From the NCBI RefSeq assembly GCF_042242105.1, contig NC_092014.1, forward strand, positions 7,124,874 to 7,188,873: 64,000 nucleotides of DNA, in the 5' to 3' direction. Below the pieces are notes generated by a model. The model had not been told where the DNA came from. It saw nothing but the letters and a program-made list of their open reading frames with translations, and did not search any database. Below are positions 44,801-58,600 of this stretch, one piece after another. Origin of the DNA: Pempheris klunzingeri. Its lineage: Eukaryota; Chordata; Actinopteri; Acropomatiformes; Pempheridae. The position numbers and the translations under genes were made by a program. Positions within the stretch are counted from its first letter, which is position 1; every line of letters begins with the position of its first letter.

Positions 44801-47800
44801 AATGGTATTGTACATCCTAATTAATAGAAAATGGAAGACATGTCTTTGGTGGTTCTATTCAATTATGAGTTCAAACTTTTGCAGTTATTTCTACTTTATT
44901 ATTTAAGAAATGAACATCTTCTAATGAACTCTGAAATCAATTCTTACTTAATGATGTGTTGTAGTAAATTATTTAAAAAATCAATGAACATAAAAATTTA
45001 AATGGTCCATTGTTCTTTAACAACAAGCCAGGAAATGGTGTTATGTGATGATTAAGTGCATTCTTTGAGGGTGAGAAGCAGTGGAGAAATATAATGCCTA
45101 TGCAGTCCTTCATAATAATTTGTTAACAGCTTTCAGGCTTGGCTGGCTTTGTGGTGCTGTTTCAGCACTACACTTCCCACGCATCACTTAAACCAGTAGA
45201 ATGACAGCAGACTAAAATATGCTAATTTCCATGCTTCAAAATGATTAATCAATAAATGAACTACAGCTACAAGCACAGAGCCCAAATATAAGTGGGATAC
45301 CTGAGACACCACATGAATGTCTATAAAGTGCACTGTATGAGTATATAAATACATGCATGTTTTATGGACACACTGTACTACATGTACTACTTTCTTTAGC
45401 CCCAAGTACAATCAGCTGATAAGAGTGCAGCTGCTTTGAGTCAGTAAGTTATAAGTGGACCCTGATAATATAATCATTAATTAAGTTATTCAACATAGGC
45501 CTTGGTTAATAAATGATAACAAAACTTTCCAGTCCAAACTAACAGAATACTCATTTGAACATAGATTGGAGAGCATCATCTGATTTTTTAGCAGATTTAC
45601 TGTTTTTTTTTATTATATAGATTAATAGTTTTTGAGGTTGAGTGCTTTTAATTCTACAGCTGATGTTATCCTACTGTACTTGCCTCTTTCCTTTCATGTT
45701 TTTTTTTCTTTGGATGTTTAACTGAAGCATTTGGACTTACATAATTTAATTTATTACATAATTCTTATTCTGCATATTACAAACAGCTAAAGTCTAAAAT
45801 GCAAAACTACCTGGGAGCCAAACGAGCTGTCCCTGGCTACATAGAACAGCATTTTAGAGCAGCTTTTATAAATAAAGCATAACTTAAATTACTGTTATAC
45901 AGGAGCAGGGGTGGGAAACGCTGCTTGTGTGTGATATGAACAGACAGCTGGTCTTTAGAGTGCCAGGTTCGTTAAAAGTGAAATGAAGAGAAAATCATTC
46001 ATAAAAGCAGCGATTCAAACATGCCCTGAGGCACTTGTACTGGTGAAAATCACCGTGATCTTTTTTAATTGTCATCACTTTACCACAGACAGAATGCCTT
46101 TTTTGAATCACAGGATTACTTTCTTTTTATTAGCGAGGACAAACTCACAACCATGCTGTGGCTGATAAATTAGCAGAAGGCAGCAGGAAAACAGACTTTT
46201 AGCTGAAATGAATGACGCCACAAATTGTCACTTCAAGAGCAGCTGAAGATATTGCTTTTAGATTGTGTTTGTGTGAGTTTGTGTGCTTACTCGCTGACTG
46301 CTCAACAGACTGCGACTGCTCCAAGAGATGCTCCTTGGCTTTTACTGACTGGGACAGCACGGTGGCCAGAAGCTAAAACACGAAAACACACACAAGCGCG
46401 CTCATACACACACTCACAAAATAAAACATTTGCTCAAGCATAATCATTCAAATCCCAGAGGTACCTTGTGACTCACTTCAGTGGACTAAGTGCACATATA
46501 ACCGCCGTGCAACCTTTTTCCTCCTATATTTCCTGTAATTTACCAAAACGGGTTCAGCAGAAATCCTAGAACAAATATTTGTTGAAGTGTATGATGTGCC
46601 TCTGTCATAATATGGAAACACAATTCAGTTTGTCGTTTGTTGTTTTTAAAGCACTAACTAAATATAGACTAGTTATATCCGGTGATAAAGTTGCATTTAG
46701 AGTGCGTGTTAAAGGAGTGCAGAGCTGCAGGGTGACATTACAGTGATGAAAACACACTAGACAGTGGAAGAAAAGACAAACCCTGTATCTATCATGTCAC
46801 TATTTTGACTCAAGTTGGCTGCATGAGATTAGTCATCAGTGTCCTTAAAAATAAAAACACTTGTGCTTAAATACCATGCTTTTTGTAAAGAAAGACTGCA
46901 TGGTGCACTTGAAAGGGCGGCTTTGAAATATCAGACTAATACTACTACTAAAATACTAAGTACAATAATACAATTAGATTAAATTAAAAATGTGTTCAAT
47001 GTAGTTCAAGACAACTCATGGTTTTAACTAATCAGCAGAGCATTTGTTAATAAGCCGACACACTGATATTTTTCACTTGCAAACACTTTGCATATTTCAT
47101 TATTCTACCAAGATATAATGTTCATAAACCTGTGTTTATTGGCACATAATATTCAGAGACGGTTACACAATCTCACAACCTAACACAAATGAGAGAAGGC
47201 GGCATGCAAAAAAGATGTACAGGGATATAAATCTACAGGCTTCATTTGACTGTGACTGATATAAAGGACAAACCAGGATGCACATTCTACTGTAGAAAAA
47301 AAGTGATGAAGAACAAACAGAAAACAGAAACAGGAAACAGAATTGTGGTTTACTTGGTAACTAGGCTTGTGTTTATTTCCTCGAAATGTTTTGCTGTTTC
47401 CCAGAAACTACGTGCTTGTTGTTTTGTAAAAAAAATCCAGCAGCAATGTGGTGTAAATGTGCGCAAACACATGCGCACAAGGGAATGCAAGGAGTCTCGT
47501 ACCTTGACCCCTTCAGCTTGTGCGTGCAGGCCGGGAGCGTTAAGGCCATGTGTGTTCACTCCTGGTGTGGCTGCCGGGTGCGGGCTGGGTGCCGGGGTGG
47601 TCAGAACATGTGTGTTGCCGGAGCTCTGCAAGCTGCTTGATGACCGAGCACTGCCGATGCTCCCCACGCTGCCACTGCGCTCGCCACCTCCACACACAAA
47701 CACACACATTGCAGGATGCAGGAGAACATTCCTCAAAAAAAAAGTTTCACAATGTTACCGCAAAAACACACTGGTGAATTTACCTGCAAGCGGTTTGCGT

Positions 47801-48674
47801 AGCACCCAGATATCCTCACTGGTGCTGCTCTGCTGTCCCAAAGTTGGAGAGCCTTGAGGGCTCAGCTCTGCAGCCCGCGAACCTGTCACATACACACACA
47901 CACACACACGTAACATTTGTTACGGCCACCATTTCTGTCTTTGTTTGAAGTTTTTACAACCAGTTCTAATGACAATTAATCATAATCAACAGCTACACAG
48001 ACCCATGCGATAATGTACTATATATATTCTATATAGTGTATATACTATTGTATGAAGTGTACAGTAGCCTACATATTGTATATAAATGTGTTTAACTCTT
48101 CAAGGACACCTTCAAATACCCACACTCACAAAGATACATTCGCTCACCTACACATTCATAAACACATAATTACTCATAGTGATTGCACCACTTCTGAGTG
48201 CTAATCAACATTTTGAGAAGTGTAAATGCCCACAGACCCTGAGGCTGCTTGTTTCCTACAAGTAATGTTCAAAACACAATGACTTTATCTTACATAAAAC
48301 ATCCAACAATTCAAGCTGATTTATAGGAGAATGTATATAAAATGGCGAATAAAGCTTCACAAATATTGTTTTTATGTACAGTATGTGAAGTTATCTTTTG
48401 AATATTTCAATTTAAGGGTCAGTTCATTGAAATTACATGGCCATTCTGGTACAATTGGACTGAATAGTTTTGGCATGGAAAAATTGTGTTTTAAAAACTT
48501 TAAAAAAAAAAAATTTAGGATGATCCATAGACTCTGGATCCACTACCTGGCTACCATGGCTAGACACCAATGAGAAAAAGTGGGAAAGCAAATATACCTT
48601 TTTACCATTTGGGCTGATCCTTTATATAAACATAATTTACATACATTTACACACACATACACACACACTCGCAT

Positions 48675-48707
<33 letters not shown>

Positions 48708-49628
48708 TATAATATATGTGTGGCTGCAGTGAAGTGCTGGAACAAGTAGGTAGATAATTCATTCTATATGTGGTCTTGTCAAACAGAGAGGAAAGGATGC
48801 TTATCTGTGATTTAAAGTGATACTTCAGTATGTACCTGTCTGACTCTGCTGCTCCTGAGAAGTGGAGAGAGGAGGAGGAGGAGGAGGAGGAGGAGGAGGA
48901 GGAGAAGTGGACAGAGGAGTAGACAGAGAAGGAGGAGAGATAGGAAGAGGAACGTACCCAAAGGAGGAGAACCGAGGGAGGGAGTGAGTGTTAGGGTGAA
49001 GGGGAGGAGGGGGAGGCAGATGCAGGGGGAGGACTTTGGAGGGGGGGTATGAGTGTCCGTTGATCGAGGCAATGGGACAGGGGTTGGGCCTGCGGAGCAG
49101 GAGGGTGTGGCACTGCTGGGAAGGGGAGTGACCTGGACACAAGCCAGGAGGAGGGAGGTGCAAAACAACAACAACAACACAACAACAACTGATCAGTCAA
49201 CTTGAAACAAAACAAATCTAATCAGATCTGAAAATATATAAAATAATAACTGATTAAAATCAAAATATGAGAAAAGAATACATCCATATATCCACAGGGA
49301 ATATATCTCTATAAATTAAAATATAATATCACTATAGCAATAAAGCAAACAAACAATATGAACAAAAGCATCACAGTCTAGAGCAGGCTGGTTAGACAGG
49401 CTTATTAATTAGGGAGGGTGACAGAAGGAGCAGAAATATAGAGGAGGGGGAGGAGGGTCGACAGCCAAAAGGGGGCAGTATTTGATCAATGGAGATGATT
49501 GACAGGTTGGGGAAAACGGATGGGCTGCCTAAATAGGCAGAGGATGCTGCAGCTAGCTACAACTAATGATCAGCTATAGCTACAGAACAGCTGCTGAACT
49601 CACATACATGCGTAAGCACACACATCCT

Positions 49629-49667
<39 letters not shown>

Positions 49668-52600
49668 CTGTGATGTGGGTGGTCACCTGCCCTCTTGATG
49701 ACTTCCACCATGTTGGAAGGGAAGTAGCCCACACGGTCATTTCCTGTTCGGTTGTCATGAATACAGCCTTTCCATCGGCCATCAGAGTGCTGCTCCAAAA
49801 CCTGCCAAACACACACACATACGTCACAGTTAACAAAGATAAGATTACAACCTTACAACTTTTGAAACAATGCCTGGACTGGGTTGCACCAGCTAAAGAT
49901 CCCGATCACTGAGCTTGTGTGTAAGTTCATAGTACTAGCTAGTTTCTGACCACAAAAGCTTTAGGAATATCTTAGCTGTAAATAGTTTGCTAGGAAACAC
50001 CTGCAACTGCATCAAGTCAAAAGTAATTAGCTCCACAAACAGGAAATGTTTGTTACATTGTGACTTGAACACAGATGGTATCCTGTAAATGTAGGCATGA
50101 CTTTGCTTTATTTATATCTGTATAGATGGAAAATATGTGTTTCAGAGTTAGTGTGTGGTTAAATAATAGCTCTTTGGAGTCTTGCCTATTTTGTTCCAGT
50201 TAAGGAAGAGCGAGGTAATTTGTCTAAACCAAACTTTCAACCCCAAACAGATACAAGCTAATTCTGAACAGAAAAAGCAGCACAATATTGTTGGAGAAAT
50301 CACCTGCATTAACACCGCATACCAACAAGAATCTATGTAAGTATTTTTGAAAAATTGTGGGTAGTTCCTCTGTAAAGTGGGGATATGCAACTTATTTGAG
50401 TTTGGTCAGTCATATTTGTTAAAATTCTCATAACTACTTGACAGCAACCAATAAATCAAATAGTTTGACAAAAAAGAAAAAACCCAGTACCTGTGGCTGT
50501 CACACCCCCATGAAGTGCACCAGCCAATTTTACATAGTAGCCAAACTAATTATTTAATATTAATTTAATATTATTATAAAAATGGCGTCCCTCACATGAT
50601 GCCATTAGGCCTAAAAACACTTTTTTCCATTGACCTACATTGTGAAAGAGCAGTCTATAATTCAACTGCTCCAAAATGACTCCTTTCACTGTCAGATCCA
50701 TTTGATCCATTTGGTCCAAAAACATTTGGAAAGTCCTGAAGAGCCGCATGATTAAACAATTTTATCCATATTCAAGTTTGCGGAGGTCTAACTGGAATTT
50801 AGCCAGTTCGGCAGCCCACATTGCAGAAGATCCGGGTGCTTTTATACCCGGGAAGACAAACTTTTTTGGCCTCATGCGCCAATAAGCAGCTTTCATAGAA
50901 ATGAATGGAGCCCCGCCTCCAACGCTGTATCCAGTTCTGTTAATACATCCATGGCCACAGGACTGTTCAATCAGCTAACCTAACACACACTAATGTCATT
51001 AGCACAGCATTTTGTAATTTTAGGTATATTGTTATTTTTGTGCTTACAGTTTACACAATTATTAAACAACACTTTATTGAGCTGCATGTCAGATATATTC
51101 ACCCTATTCCATATCATCTACTTATCAACCAGAGTCATTTATTAGCATTCTAACATTAGTTTCCTCAGTTACTTCAATTAGCTATGCAGCAGTTAGACCC
51201 AACAGTTACTTAGTCACAACTAATCTCTAGCTATTAGCTAGAAAGCTATTACTAGCAATTACAACATTCATTTCAATCTATTAAGACTATAATCAATCAC
51301 ATTGCAGACTTGAAGCACTTGTAGAACAAGCTGAGATATTCATTATATCCTGGTCACTAGATTTATGTACCGTGATAATGTCTCCAGCTTTGATGTTGAG
51401 GCTGGTAAGGTCGTAGTTGTTGCAGTAATCCTTCAGGGCACGCACCTGCATTGCAGCTGAAGCATCTACAAGACAAGAGTGTAGTATGAGTGAGCAGTAG
51501 AGCTGAAGTAGTGGAGTCAAGTAGTGGACAAGGGCAGAGGAGACATTTTCAAGTAGTTGGAAAAAAGAAGAGTGAAAAGGAGGAGCGGACAGAAGACGAT
51601 AAAGAGGAAGGCAGGTAGAGACTGGATGCTGTAGTTTCACATCCATGTAATGTAGCAATTTGTGATTCTTCTCATCTCTTCACCATGTTTGACATGTTTG
51701 GTGGTAAAAATACATTCAGTAGCCTGTTAATGATTAAATCAGGACACACGAGTCTCCTCATACATCATACATCAAATAGTAGTTAGTTTTTGTTTTATAT
51801 TGTTAGGAAAAGTTGTATAAGACCGTAGGAAGGTATATAAATGACATGACTTCGTTTTTCCTCCATGCTGTGATGAAGGCCTCTAGGCCGAAGACACTGT
51901 TATGTTTGTGGACATGGCTAAAATAAATTGGAGAAATTGAAATTAGTCAACTTGGTCCTGAGGATTTGTGTGTGTGCTACCTTTTACCTTTGGGTATTCA
52001 TTGTTGTCTGTACGTCTGCAAGTCACAGCATGTGTTTGCACTCTAATACTGACCTCTTAGTAGTTGTTTGATCTCTCGGCTGGCCTGTGTGGTGGTGAAT
52101 TGGTTAACAATGTCCAGAGCGGTTTGACTCAGAGTGTTTCTCACTCCTGCACTGATGCCACTCTGGATGAATTTGGAGAGAAGGAAAAATTAATAAAGCT
52201 GCAATCCTGACACACTGAGTTAGAGTTCAAAAGCCGTATTTATCTCAAGGTGACAAAAGGATTAAAAGACAAAACAGAGCTGGTTTGAATATCGCATGAC
52301 AGGTAGGGTGTTAGCCGGTCTGCTACAGTTTTATGTAACAAGCCAACATATCCCACAGGCTTCATCACACAGCTCGGTGGGACGAATGCCAAGTGCTGAG
52401 GTGTAAACTTGCTCAGCTGAAGAGAGGGAGGCAGCTTTAACGACAATTGCCTTTGTGAACACATTAAACAGACAGTCAGACAGACAGACAAAGAGACAGA
52501 CGGGTGGACTTACATCCAGCAGCAGGCGTACTACTTCTGTCTTCCCACAGAGGGCTGCCTGATGTAACGCTGTGCCAGACTCAGACTGTCTGTTGATATC

Positions 52601-55600
52601 TATCCCTGCCTGAATCAGCAGCCTGCAACACAAAATGATTATAATATTTGTGTCTTTCATCTTGCATAACATTATTTCATCAAAGTGCTTGTATAGAATA
52701 ATATAAATGAAGTAAAGGGGTTTTAAAAGAATCTAACTGGACAAAAAAACAATGTGTACCTGTATGTGCTTTAGATCGTAGCAGATTTTTAGATCATAAT
52801 CAGCGTAATAAGATTAGATTACATTAGTAAGTGATGTGGACAGACTGATTGACTGAATAGGTATAAGGACGGGACACAGTGAGGGACTGAAAGGACAAGT
52901 TTTTCAGACCGTATGACGTCGATGTGCCCGTTCTTGGCAGCGAGGTGCAGAGGTGACACTCCGTTGGGGTCGGAGGGTTTCGGTTCCAGCATGGCAGCAC
53001 ACATGTTACTGCTGAGCAGGAGCTGGACCACCTAGAAAACAGCACACACACTCCAAGTTCATTTATAATATGACGTCATTTCTTTTAAAGCTTCCCGAAG
53101 TGCAGTCAACTATCTGGACAAGCTTGTATGTTTCTCCCGCTGTCTGCAAAATTAGATTTAAAATTGCTAAATTAAGTCACTCTCTGTGAATTGAAGTTGT
53201 TGTGCTCTCTTCTCGATGCCGATGTTTTGGAATAGCTTCAGGTCTAAATGTGTTAGCCTCATTAAGTTACTGTTTTAGATCATACTTGTTTTTGTGGTTT
53301 CAGACACTGCATTTCTCTATTTGCAGTATGTTTCTTCATTTGGCTCTGGTGTATGGATTTTGTTGTGTTTTCTGTATTTGGAGCTCATTTCTATATTTGG
53401 TTGTATTTTCTGTAATCTGTGGTTCTGGTTTTCTAGATGATGTGCATATGTTGTCAAAGTGATGAGGATATTTTCTCCATTTGTTTGCATTTTTGTATAG
53501 TTGCAGGGGTTTTCCTAAATTGTAGTGCATTGAACTCTCGGGGCCACTGTAAGTGACTCATTCCTCATCAAATAAAGGTTGAATAAAATGAATATAAAAT
53601 GTATCACTATGTGTTCTCCGTAGGTTGGTGTTTTTGTTCAGTTTTCAGTCAAATCTACTCACTCCAACACGTCCAAATTCACAGGCGAGGTCTAATGGTG
53701 TTTTCCCAGCCGCGTCTGATATACATGGGTTGGACTGGTGTTGTAGCAGCATCTCCGACTGTAACACACACACACACGCACACACGCACAAATCTTAATG
53801 TCGCTTCTGAATTTCCGAGCTTGTAACAAGCACAAATCATGCATGCATCATCAGGCACACATAACAGATAAACACACCTCACAAAAACACACACATGGCC
53901 ACTTTACACACCAGAACACAGACAAACACCTACAGTACACGCAAACAGTTACCCCATCATAGTGTCCATGCTGAGCTGATAGGTGGAGAGGAATCTGTCC
54001 TTCATCTGACTGTCCGTTGACTGACGAGCCTGCCTTCAGCAGCATTTTCATTGGCTCAGTCTTCCCCTGCCATGCAGCATAATGCAGAGGACGCATCCCT
54101 GCACAAAACACACACACACATACAAAAACACACAAACATGACAACACAATAAATCACAGTCACGCAGGACCCCACAAGCACATGCACACAGACACAGACA
54201 AAAATGACAATATAGAGACACGTGAATGCATGCGAAGACACACAATCTGTTATTGTTATTTTCATAGACAGACAAGTTTGCCATTCAGCAGACGAAAGTT
54301 CTTACGTTTCACAGTAAAATCGCTAAACTCAACTATCAAACTCACTGATTCAAACTACTGCACTTAATACACTGTAGGAACCAAATTAAAACCCTAAGCG
54401 TTGCCACTAAAATTGACAACAAGTCCATTAGAGCTGAAACAATAGCAGAAGATTTCCCAGTATCTATACTGATAAAGAAATATTGTTTAAGTCATCTTTA
54501 AAGCAAAAATGTATTGGTTGCAGCTCCTCAAATGTGAAAAGTTTACTGATTTCTAAGATAGTAATCTAAATATCTTTAGGCTGTGGACTGTTGGTTTTGG
54601 ATGACACCATGTGCTTTGAGAACTTGTGATGTACATTTTTACTATTTTCTGACAATCTGCAGGCCAAATAATGGATGGATTCATTGAGAAAATAATCAGC
54701 AGATTAATTAGTAATGACAACGATCATTAGTTGCAGCCCTAATGTGAAGGCAGTTTTTGCAAACATTTCTGTAATGTTCTGCAGCGACAGATTTTGGCAC
54801 AGACTCTCAGTATCTCTCCTGGAAAAGGAATCTTATTGTAGCTGACATGCTTGTGACCCTTTGTAACCTTGTAACTGATTATGCAAGTATCATACTCAGG
54901 GGATGTTGGAGACAAACTCCTTTCAGACAAAGGGCAAAGCAAGAAATCCCCAGTAAGAGGCTGGACAAGGCCAAAGAGATCCTTACGGGAAACTGGACAT
55001 TGCAGCCAACTCCTGGAAAAACGCTGGAAAAGCAAAGTTCAACTCAGCACAAACAGAAAAATCCATCATGAAGTAATTACGAGTGCCTCCAAATCGAAGA
55101 CATTAAACACCACTTTGTAGTAGTGGCTGCGAGGAGCAGTTTCTTATGGCAGCAACCCAAGACCCGCTGTCTTGATACCAGCGATGAGCCATATCGTCAA
55201 GCTGAATAAAGAGGCCCTCCAGTCCTGGCTGGCATGAAGGAGTCCTGACTCAGAGGAGAGGTGCTGGCAGGATAAAGAGACACAGCGGCTGTAGCAGTTA
55301 GAGAAGCTAAAGCCTGAGTATATGAAGAGATGTGATAGAAAATTACTTTCTGGCAGGCTCAAAGCTTCTGGAAAATGTTTTGGCGACTCGCAGAGAAGGG
55401 TGGACTTCAAGAGAGACACTGAACGTGACTTGTTTGAAGATGGGAGGAGAAGTCAGGAACGTCTTGATGAAATGGACACTGACTCAGTTCAGGAGGCTCA
55501 TTTGGAGGATTTCAGGAGGTAACAGAAACCCATTTCCTTTCCAGTGGAGATTCATCCTGGAAGTGTGAAGGCTCAATTGTTGAAATACTGTGATTAATAT

Positions 55601-58600
55601 GTCCCATGTAAGAATAGTGTTTCATTTGGCATCTATTTCTCTGCTAAGAACACTGTGCCATCAGATAAATGAGGAGCAATGTGAACTATGACCAGGTCCT
55701 AGAACAGTGAACCTACTCTGTGTTTTTGTACCAATAAGCAGGTTTCCTGGTCTCAAACGGGTTTTCTGATTTTGGAAAAACGTTCAACTGTGTTCCCAGG
55801 AGTATCTTGGCAGACGAAATACATAGTTGCTTGCCTCCGCAAGCGCAGCCCAGCAGGATGTCCAGGTCAGTGACTTTAACACTTGATTGCAGAGACACAA
55901 TGCAGAGTTTGACGGTCTGGATGAGGATCAGAACCTCCAAGTAAAAGGAGGCCACTCCTCTCTGATTTCTTGGCCGCATGGGGGCAGTGGAAAACAAGCT
56001 GTGGACACTGCATTGACATTAAGTTGATAAGGCTAGTTAGGAAACATGTGTCCATTTATCCATTTATCTGAAGTCATGTTTCTGGACACCTGATGAATGG
56101 AAGTCCAACATTCACTCTTCTTTTAACTCTGTTTGGGTCCTGAGGGAAATATGTTGTTCTTAAGCAGCTAAATTGTCCTCCAGCTTGCATGTTCACCAGC
56201 TGGTCGTTAAGTGTGCATGTGTTGGGAAGATAGTTTTCAGTGGGTGAATCAAAAGGTAGCTTGGTAGTCAGTGTAGGACGGATTTAAAGGTTTTTAATTT
56301 AATTAAATAAAAAGAACTAAAATGTAATTCTCATTACAGCCTGACAGCTGTCAATAAATCGCATGGTTTGACAAAAAAAGAAGACAGTGCTGCCTGTCTA
56401 CCTACATACCTGCCTTGCTGTGTGTATTCCACCCTGGTACTCATTGCACATGGGTGGAGTCTTCCACAAAGCTGGACCGATTTATTGCTAAAGCTAGCGA
56501 GCTGGTCGCACAAGAATGGCAGAGAAAAGTCTAGTGAGCCAACAGCACAAAGCACAGCCTCATTCATGTGTTGTTGGGGTGTGATTTTGGAGGAAAGCCT
56601 GAATGAAGGAGGTGGGATTTTTGTCAGTTGGGTACATTCAAAATCTAGCTACTGGCTAGTTTCTCCGATGTTACAGATGTTTTATATCTTTAACGTTTCC
56701 CTTCCACCTCCACAGAACCATGGTGAAGTCAGCAAAGCCATTATTTTTTCTATTTAGTATAATTTTTTGTCATAATTTTCAACTATATTATAAAGTCAGC
56801 ATGTAGGTATTGAAAGAATACTGTTTTTGTGTCAATTAACCAGCATTTTATTGATGCTCCCTCAGTCAGCCTCCAGCGTGAGACTCTGGGAGATGAGCTA
56901 ACCATCCTGGGTGAAAACATCACTAGGTCTGGAGTGAATATCTGTCGAATATCCAACTTCACTACATTCTCCAATGAGACAAACCAGCTGAGGAGGCGGG
57001 ACCAACTGGTAAGGATGTCTGCCAGTTGTAGACCTCTATTTAGAGACATACTGGGCATGACTGAGTGTAGAGACTGTAGGATACATTCTGCAGGGATTAT
57101 ATCTCCCATCTGCCCTGAGATTTCCTCTCCTTTTTCTGGGATCTGCCGTTATGAGTTGGAGATGTTTGTTGCCCTCCTTCCACTTGGCTCTCAGTCCTGC
57201 AGCCATGGAGGCTTCCTCTTCTATTGTCTATTGTTTGCTGCACACACAAATCTGTCACTTCTCATAAACACTGGTTGCTACCTTTTATTGCATTTCCAAC
57301 AAGCTCTCCTTTTATTACATAAGATAGTATTATTGGTCGCACAAGGAGAGCCAAAATTTGTCTTCCTGTTTTTTTTGTGATTGTTTTGTTATCCGGACGG
57401 CCTCGTGTGCTTTGTGCCTGTTTCATGGTCACACATTGAGTTGTAAGGACACTTGTATTCTGTGAAAATCTCTGTGTGTTTTTACCTTTATTGTCTTTAA
57501 TATCCACTGCTGCCTGGGCCTCCAACAGCAGAGAGATCAGCTCCTTGTTACCACTCAGAGCGGCATGGTGCAGCGGTGACAACCTTCACACAGACACAGA
57601 TTATGTATAAAAATACACATATTCATAGATGTAGTGTAAAACCAGAGCATAACTTTGGTGAAATAATCTTCAGCGTACAGCAGCTCCGCCCCTCAGCTCT
57701 GTGTGAGCGACGGGAGGGGGCAAATGACCTACTTCCATTAATAAGCAATCTCTCTACCCCAGGGCCGGGCTTACACACAACACGTCCATGTGTGTGTGTG
57801 TCTAATGGATCCCTGGTGAATATAAGGGCCGGGCCCTGGAGTCAAATCAACGAATCATCAGTCATTACACAAGGAGCTGAGTCCAATTATCTGATTCCAA
57901 TCAACATAATAAAAAGATCTTTGTTATCTGATGGGGCCAAATGGAGCACAATCGCAAACCAAGCATGTGCACATAAAAAGCTTAACCAATCAGGAGTCTA
58001 AAAATAACCAAAATCCATAGTTGTACATTCAGAGTCGATAAGAGAACATTTCTGAACAAATTAAGAGCTAGGAAATGTTGGCTTTCACCTTCAGCAAAGC
58101 AAAAAGTGAAACCATCAGAGGACTTTCACGAGGTGTTAGGTTACTTCTAAAGCTGGGGTTTGTTAGGAAACAGCTGCTTATTTACACATCCAACAGTTAT
58201 GGAGTAACATTAGCATTTATTTTAAGTTCTGTTATTGGCCACCAGGTGAATATAAGTCCAATATTCACTGTTGTCTCCACCAACACCTGTGCCCCAAACC
58301 TGCTAAACGCTCCACTTTGTTCACCAACTAGACACTAGCTGTGTTTGTCTCGGGTTTAGTGCTCAGAAGGTTTTCAAAAGCTTTTTTGGTTAAAACAGCT
58401 TCCCTCTGTGGGCACAAATGACACTATGAGAGCAGTGAGAGTGAACCAAAACAGTTAAGTTGTGACCGGACAGCTAAACAAGTTGAAACTTGCTATGAAG
58501 CTTCGTAAAAGCTGAGAGAAGCTGCAGATTCAGGTGATAATTGTCTGTAAGTTCATCACAACAAGCAACCCCTTTCACATGATCACATTGTCATTTGATA

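Noticed and set aside
47246..47857. 203-codon plus-strand ORF
   Set aside because: Runs antisense across caskin1 exons 12-13 and through an intron; no recognisable content and the opposite strand carries family sequence.
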